Of a DNA stretch of 64,000 nucleotides, positions 60,455 through 64,000 are shown in pieces. The DNA is taken from positions 62,001 to 126,000 of the forward strand of contig JAFUIR010000013.1 in NCBI GenBank assembly GCA_017468395.1, written 5' to 3'. The notes below the pieces were generated by a model. It had not been told where the DNA came from. It made no database searches and worked only from the letters and a program-made list of their open reading frames with translations. The position numbers and the translations under genes were made by a program. Within the stretch, counting starts at the first letter, position 1; each line of letters begins with the position of its first letter. This stretch comes from Lachnospiraceae bacterium (GTDB lineage: Bacteria; Bacillota; Clostridia; Lachnospirales; Lachnospiraceae).

Positions 60455-60862
60455 TTAGTTCATTGTAGCCAAAGTTGCACCTGCTTCAACAGCATCGCCT
60501 ACTGCTACATCAATGCTTGCTACAGTACCATCCTGAGGAGCAACAACAGGGATTTCCATCTTCATTGCTTCCAGAATAACAACAGTATCGCCGGACTTAA
60601 CAGCCTGTCCTACACTTGCTTCTACTTTAAACACTTTACCAGCCGCACCGGCTTCAATCTTAACACTTCCTGCTGCGCCTGCTGCGGGAGCGGGTGCTGC
60701 TACGGGAGCGGGTGCTGCTGCAGGAGCGGGAGCCGCTACGGGTGCGGGAACTGCTGCTCTGGGTGCTACGGGTGCTGCCGCTCTGGGTGCGCCTGTTGTT
60801 ACACCTTCTTCTACTACTACATCATATACGTTTCCATTTACGGTAATGGTATAATTTTTCAT
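60455..60862 (-). CDS. Biotin carboxyl carrier subunit
   Basis: A 135-residue protein from the ATG at 60862 (GGAGGATAAG upstream). Residues 1-25 form a short N-terminal strand domain (KNYTITVNGNVYDVVVEEG). Residues 28-65 are an Ala/Pro/Val linker with repeats (APAPVAAPAPAAAPAPVA). The biotinyl domain covers 66-135, with the biotin-accepting Lys in ILEAMKMEIPVVAP. The linker acts as a flexible arm so the biotin can reach both carboxyltransferase and OadB, as in glutaconyl-CoA and methylmalonyl-CoA decarboxylases (GcdC/MmdC). Confidence 0.96.
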   Translation of the reverse strand: MKNYTITVNGNVYDVVVEEGVTTGAPRAAAPVAPRAAVPAPVAAPAPAAAPAPVAAPAPAAGAAGSVKIEAGAAGKVFKVEASVGQAVKSGDTVVILEAMKMEIPVVAPQDGTVASIDVAVGDAVEAGATLATMN

Positions 60863-60877
60863 TTTCTTATCCTCCAA

Positions 60878-61735
60878 CTATCTTCTAATTCTTCTGACAG
60901 ATCTTACCACAAAACCATCTGTGGATGCTGCGCCTTCGTAAGCGGCAATTGCAGCTGCGATAACAGCTACCAATTCCAGATTGTCAGACAACTCTTCTTT
61001 TTCGATAATCTGAGCGATGGTATTGTCAACGCTCACTTCTGTCTTTGTTTTCACTTCTTTTGAAGTTTCTACAGTTTCTTTCTTTTTTGCTTTACCTTGT
61101 AATTTCGGAATCAATCCCATAGCGGAAATGAGTAAGGAAATCAGAATCAGCACTGTAAATACAGTACCCATACCAAGCAATGTGTTGAGTCCTGCTTTTG
61201 TCATCATATCGCCCATTGTTGCACTGGGGTTCAACGCTGCCGCTTCCATTGTCAGGAAAATATCGTTTTTGTAGATAAATTCAGCTGTAGCATTTCCTTT
61301 GGAACCTACTACATCTACTGTTACTACAATTTCTTCACCTTTCACTTCAGAAGAAACTTCGCCGATTTCTTTTAATTCACCAATGGTATCAAATGCACTG
61401 TTAAAAGAAGTAATACCACTGAGGAAAGCCGCACCGTCTACATACACATAAGAGATTCCTGCGCTCTGCAAATCTGAGCCATAAGTGGAAAGGAATGTGT
61501 AGAACATGCTCTCCGCAACATAAGCCATTTCTTCTTTTGTGTACTCTTCCAGATATTCATCTGCCATAGCATCATCTGAAAAAGTGCAAAGATACGGCAA
61601 TGCCATATTGGCTGAAATCAATTCTGCTTTTTCCGCATTTGCGATATCAGACTCTTTGAGAGTCTGCTCGCTGTCACAAGCTGTCAATCCAAAGATACAG
61701 GTAAGCATACATAACATTACTAAGAATTTTTTCAT
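60878..61735 (-). CDS. OadG-family gamma subunit fused to an N-terminal lipoprotein domain
   Basis: A 285-residue protein from the ATG at 61735; a GTG at 61747 is possible. Residues 1-20 are a lipoprotein signal with lipobox FGLTAC. Residues about 25-180 form an exported domain I do not recognise. A membrane helix LNTLLGMGTVFTVLILISLLISAMGLI, near residues 184-210, and the C-terminal AVIAAAIAAYEGAASTDGFVVRSVRRIRR match OadG/MmdD-type subunits, which assemble alpha and beta subunits. The normal gamma subunit is only 80-120 residues, so the exported domain is an addition. Confidence 0.85.
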   Translation of the reverse strand: MKKFLVMLCMLTCIFGLTACDSEQTLKESDIANAEKAELISANMALPYLCTFSDDAMADEYLEEYTKEEMAYVAESMFYTFLSTYGSDLQSAGISYVYVDGAAFLSGITSFNSAFDTIGELKEIGEVSSEVKGEEIVVTVDVVGSKGNATAEFIYKNDIFLTMEAAALNPSATMGDMMTKAGLNTLLGMGTVFTVLILISLLISAMGLIPKLQGKAKKKETVETSKEVKTKTEVSVDNTIAQIIEKEELSDNLELVAVIAAAIAAYEGAASTDGFVVRSVRRIRR

Positions 61736-61752
61736 ATTAAGTATCACCCTTT

Positions 61753-63180
61753 CTAGACTGTTCCGTGTTTTTTTACCGGACGGTCTTCGCTCTTTGTATA
61801 TAACATTTCTAAAGCACCGATTAAATACTTTCTGGTGTCTTTAGGTTCCACGATCTGGTCCACATATCCTCTCTTAGCAGCACTGCTTGCACTATTCTGA
61901 AGTTCTGCGTATTTTGCAGCTTCTTCTTTAATAGTTTCAGCGCCCTGACCTTCGTACATAATCTTGGCAGCCAAGTTAGCATCCATACAACCGATTTCAG
62001 CGTTAGGCCATGCCATTGTGATATCTGCGCCGGTAGTTTTGGAATTCATTGCAACATAAGCAGAACCATAAGCCTTACCGATGATTACGTTTACTTTGGG
62101 AACGGTTGCATCTGCAAATGCATATGTAAGGGAAGCTACTGCTTTTGCAATACGGCTCTCGCAACACTCACATGCAGCGAATCCTGTTACATTTGTAAAT
62201 GTCATTACTGGAATATTGAAAGCGTCACAGAATTTTACGAAATCTGCTGCTTTTTCACATCCGTTCGGAGTAAGTACTGCATCGTACTTCTCTACTACAT
62301 TGCCCTCTTCATCCAGTTTGGCAGCACGATTTGCAACAGCACCCACTGTCTGTCCGTCCAGTCTCATAAAGCCCACTGTCATTTCGGGAGCATAATCTTT
62401 CTTTACTTCAAAATACAGATAATCATCTGCAATCATGGAAAGTGCAACCGCTGTATCTCCTTGGCAGTTATCAACACCTTCTACCAGTCTGTTCAAATTG
62501 TCTGTGCAATCAACGATTGCATCTTCTTCATTGTTTGCGGGAAGCATGCATACAAGTTCTCTAATCTGAGCCAAAATGTCTGCTTCTGCGCCGGCAACAT
62601 CAACGTTACCTGCTTTTTTGCTCTGGAAATCCACTGCGGATGTATCACATTTTGCTGTTGTGTTGCCAGCCAGAGCATTAGGAGAATTCACAAACAGTTT
62701 ACCTGTCTTTTCTTCCATAAATGTGAAATCGCTCATAGCGGAAAGAATTGCCAAACCGCCACCACAATTTCCAAACACACCTGTAATCTGAGGAATTACA
62801 CCGGATGCCATTGTCTGCTTTTTGTAAAGTTCACCAAATGCAGCCAGAGCATCTGTGGACTCCTGCAGTCTCACTCCGGCAGAATCCAGCAGTCCGATAA
62901 CGGGTGCTCCTGTCTTCATAGCCAGATCATAGATGTTTGCGATTTTCTTTGCATGCATCTCACCAACAGTACCGTTTAATACGGAAACATCCTGGCTGTA
63001 CACATACACGGGATTACCGCCAATTACTCCATAACCGGTGATAACACCATCAGAAGGAGTCTCTGTCTGTTTCAAATTGAAATCTGTTGCCCTTGCGGTT
63101 ACAAGCGCACCAAGTTCAACGAAACTGTTTTCATCGAGCAAAGCTGCTATTCTTTGACTCGCTTTTGAAGTAGTACTCAT
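61753..63180 (-). CDS. Acyl-CoA carboxyltransferase subunit (MmdA/PccB-like)
   Basis: A 475-residue crotonase-fold carboxyltransferase. Family segments are VITGYGVIGGNPVYVYSQDVSVLNGTVG, GLLDSAGVRLQESTDAL, GNCGGGLAILSAMSDF, PVMTFTNVTGF, and IGKAYGSAYVAMNSK with TMAWPNAEIGCM. It is closest to methylmalonyl-CoA decarboxylase alpha, propionyl-CoA carboxylase beta and the 12S subunit of transcarboxylase. It is shorter than the usual 510 residues, and the acyl-CoA specificity cannot be read from sequence. First gene of the operon, 16 bases upstream of the OadG-like gene. Confidence 0.92.
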   Translation of the reverse strand: MSTTSKASQRIAALLDENSFVELGALVTARATDFNLKQTETPSDGVITGYGVIGGNPVYVYSQDVSVLNGTVGEMHAKKIANIYDLAMKTGAPVIGLLDSAGVRLQESTDALAAFGELYKKQTMASGVIPQITGVFGNCGGGLAILSAMSDFTFMEEKTGKLFVNSPNALAGNTTAKCDTSAVDFQSKKAGNVDVAGAEADILAQIRELVCMLPANNEEDAIVDCTDNLNRLVEGVDNCQGDTAVALSMIADDYLYFEVKKDYAPEMTVGFMRLDGQTVGAVANRAAKLDEEGNVVEKYDAVLTPNGCEKAADFVKFCDAFNIPVMTFTNVTGFAACECCESRIAKAVASLTYAFADATVPKVNVIIGKAYGSAYVAMNSKTTGADITMAWPNAEIGCMDANLAAKIMYEGQGAETIKEEAAKYAELQNSASSAAKRGYVDQIVEPKDTRKYLIGALEMLYTKSEDRPVKKHGTV

Positions 63181-63297
63181 GTTTTTCAGCCCTCCATTTA
63201 TAATAAAAAAATAATAACAATTTAACAGGGAGGATTATTCTTTCGAAATGGGTTTTATAAAAAAACCACATATGCCCCCATGATTAATGTCTTACCT

Positions 63298-63306
63298 AGT
63301 ATAGCA
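63298..63306 (-). promoter_or_regulatory. Extended -10 promoter of the decarboxylase operon
   Basis: Minus strand reads TGCTATACT, an extended -10 with TATACT (63298-63303) and no good -35. It gives a leader of about 110 bases before the MmdA-like start, whose ribosome-binding site is GGAGGG. Confidence 0.55.
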
Positions 63307-63354
63307 TAAAAAAACAGCCGCGTATAGAAAAATTTTCATTATTTTACACTAAAT

Positions 63355-64000
63355 TTACATTATGCAATATTTCGATAATATTTTGTCTATGCACCACCAA
63401 AAATCAATCACGGGAACATCTTTGGGCACAACAATTTCTTCTTCCCACAAAAGTTCATCTCCCAGTATATATTGAACCCTTCCCACCTGTTCTCCTGCTT
63501 TTACCGGCGCTTGGAGGTTTTCCTGCAAATCCCACTGTACACTTATCTTTTCATCCGACCTTAATAAAAAACTTTTCTGTGCATTAGGGGAAGGCACAAT
63601 CTTTGGTTTTATACAGGCTATGCCTCCGATTGTTTGCGTCTGCCCTTTTGCCACAGTCAGCACCGGAAGGTTCTCTTCCTTAAATGCGTAATCTGACCCT
63701 GTTTTTTGTTCATAGTTTTCCAAACCATAATTCATTAATTTTTTAGTATCTGACCACTTCCAGTTTTTGTTACTCGGCCAGCCGCAGGCAAGAAGCGCCA
63801 CAACGTATTTTTCCCCGTCCCTTTCCAGAGCCCCCACATAACAATAACCGGCGGCATTGGTAAATCCGGTTTTCCCCGTCAGGGCACCGGACATCTGGTC
63901 TAAAAAAGTATTGTGATTGACACAACTGAAACTTCTGTTTCCCGCTACATTAGAAAAGGAATAATTTCTTTGCCTTGTAATTGCCAAAAAATTTTCTTTT
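63355..64000 (-). CDS. D-alanyl-D-alanine carboxypeptidase, C-terminal part (cut by window edge)
   Basis: The reading frame is open to the right edge, so only the last 214 or so residues are seen. LTGKTGFTNAAGYCYVGA carries the KTG motif of serine penicillin-binding proteins (S11 family, DacA/DacB-like), which trim the stem-peptide terminal D-Ala. The C-terminal 100 residues follow the PBP5 C-terminal beta domain (NLPVLTVAKGQ; VPKDVPVIDF). The SxxK and SxN motifs and the signal peptide lie outside the window. No amphipathic C-terminal anchor is evident. Confidence 0.9.
   Translation of the reverse strand, partial: KENFLAITRQRNYSFSNVAGNRSFSCVNHNTFLDQMSGALTGKTGFTNAAGYCYVGALERDGEKYVVALLACGWPSNKNWKWSDTKKLMNYGLENYEQKTGSDYAFKEENLPVLTVAKGQTQTIGGIACIKPKIVPSPNAQKSFLLRSDEKISVQWDLQENLQAPVKAGEQVGRVQYILGDELLWEEEIVVPKDVPVIDFWWCIDKILSKYCIM

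Noticed and set aside
60416..61063. Plus-strand Cys-rich ORF of 215 codons
   Set aside because: It is antisense to the Ala/Pro-rich biotin-carrier linker and OadG-like gene; the Cys/Gly richness is the complement of GCN/CCN codons, with no ribosome-binding site.
1..64000. CRISPR arrays, tRNA/rRNA genes, insertion sequences, prophage
   Set aside because: I looked for spaced direct repeats, tRNA cloverleaf signatures, transposase ORFs and phage structural genes and saw none.

Overview
The window is a stretch of low-GC chromosome from an anaerobic member of the Clostridia, most likely a Lachnospiraceae gut bacterium. The evidence is gene content and order: a complete Rnf complex in the order rnfC-D-G-E-A-B, an ATP-dependent PEP carboxykinase, a sodium-pumping biotin-dependent decarboxylase operon, a DUF1836 protein, a YerC/TrpR-type regulator, cmk-ispH-rpsA adjacency, and SpoIID-like and SleB-like proteins. 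Shine-Dalgarno sites are of the AGGAGG type and most genes lie on the minus strand. I see no tRNA, rRNA, CRISPR array, insertion sequence, prophage or integrase. Family-level taxonomy is inference; I cannot name the species.

Layout: (1) 1-4.0 kb, an accessory-looking cluster: the start of an Hsp70-family gene, a coiled-coil protein, a soluble VirD4/TraG-like ATPase and a protein resembling the C-terminal half of an AAA+ ATPase. (2) 4.1-14.2 kb, rRNA methyltransferase, small acidic membrane protein, PcrA helicase, a large PAS/GGDEF/EAL protein, and a Tim44-like/zinc-ribbon plus SPFH/zinc-ribbon pair. (3) 14.3-20.4 kb, small regulators, an orphan ABC substrate-binding lipoprotein, HIT protein, DUF1836, YerC, bactofilin with a degenerate LytM partner, a eukaryotic-type HisA and an Asn/Asp-rich lipoprotein. 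(4) 20.4-25.7 kb, dapA-dapB behind a lysine riboswitch, a BtuR-like pseudo-ATPase, a two-domain SSB-like protein and TypA/BipA. (5) 25.7-32.1 kb, a spoIID-like/yihY/mscL/pepF/SGNH-hydrolase operon. (6) 32.1-41.5 kb, a structured ncRNA with its own promoter and terminator (6S RNA candidate), pckA, an M24 aminopeptidase, deoC, citrate synthase, a response-regulator diguanylate cyclase and thrC. (7) 41.5-51.2 kb, SleB-like hydrolase, an AP2-domain protein, the rnf operon ending in a GH25-like protein, and an RNase H-like exonuclease. (8) 51.2-57.6 kb, tetR-rpiR-flavoprotein-cmk-ispH-rpsA-cheR. (9) 57.6-63.2 kb, the biotin-dependent sodium-pump decarboxylase operon. (10) the C-terminal part of a D-Ala-D-Ala carboxypeptidase at the right edge.

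The metabolic genes form a coherent anaerobic set. PEP carboxykinase, citrate synthase and the OadA/OadB/biotin carrier/MmdA system handle C4-dicarboxylates and carboxylation chemistry. OadB and Rnf are both ion pumps that could feed one sodium (or proton) gradient. The most unusual material is a group of proteins that keep a fold but have lost catalytic residues: a LytM domain, a GH25 domain, a BtuR-like P-loop, an AP2 protein with a dead HNH core, and a VirD4-like P-loop variant. There are also several uncommon nucleic-acid structures: a hairpin hiding the Shine-Dalgarno of the LytM gene, tandem 16-bp palindromes before the lipoprotein gene, and a 24-bp perfect inverted repeat around the oadA terminator. 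The left-edge Hsp70/VirD4-like cluster is the best candidate for an undescribed system, but it is cut by the window boundary.
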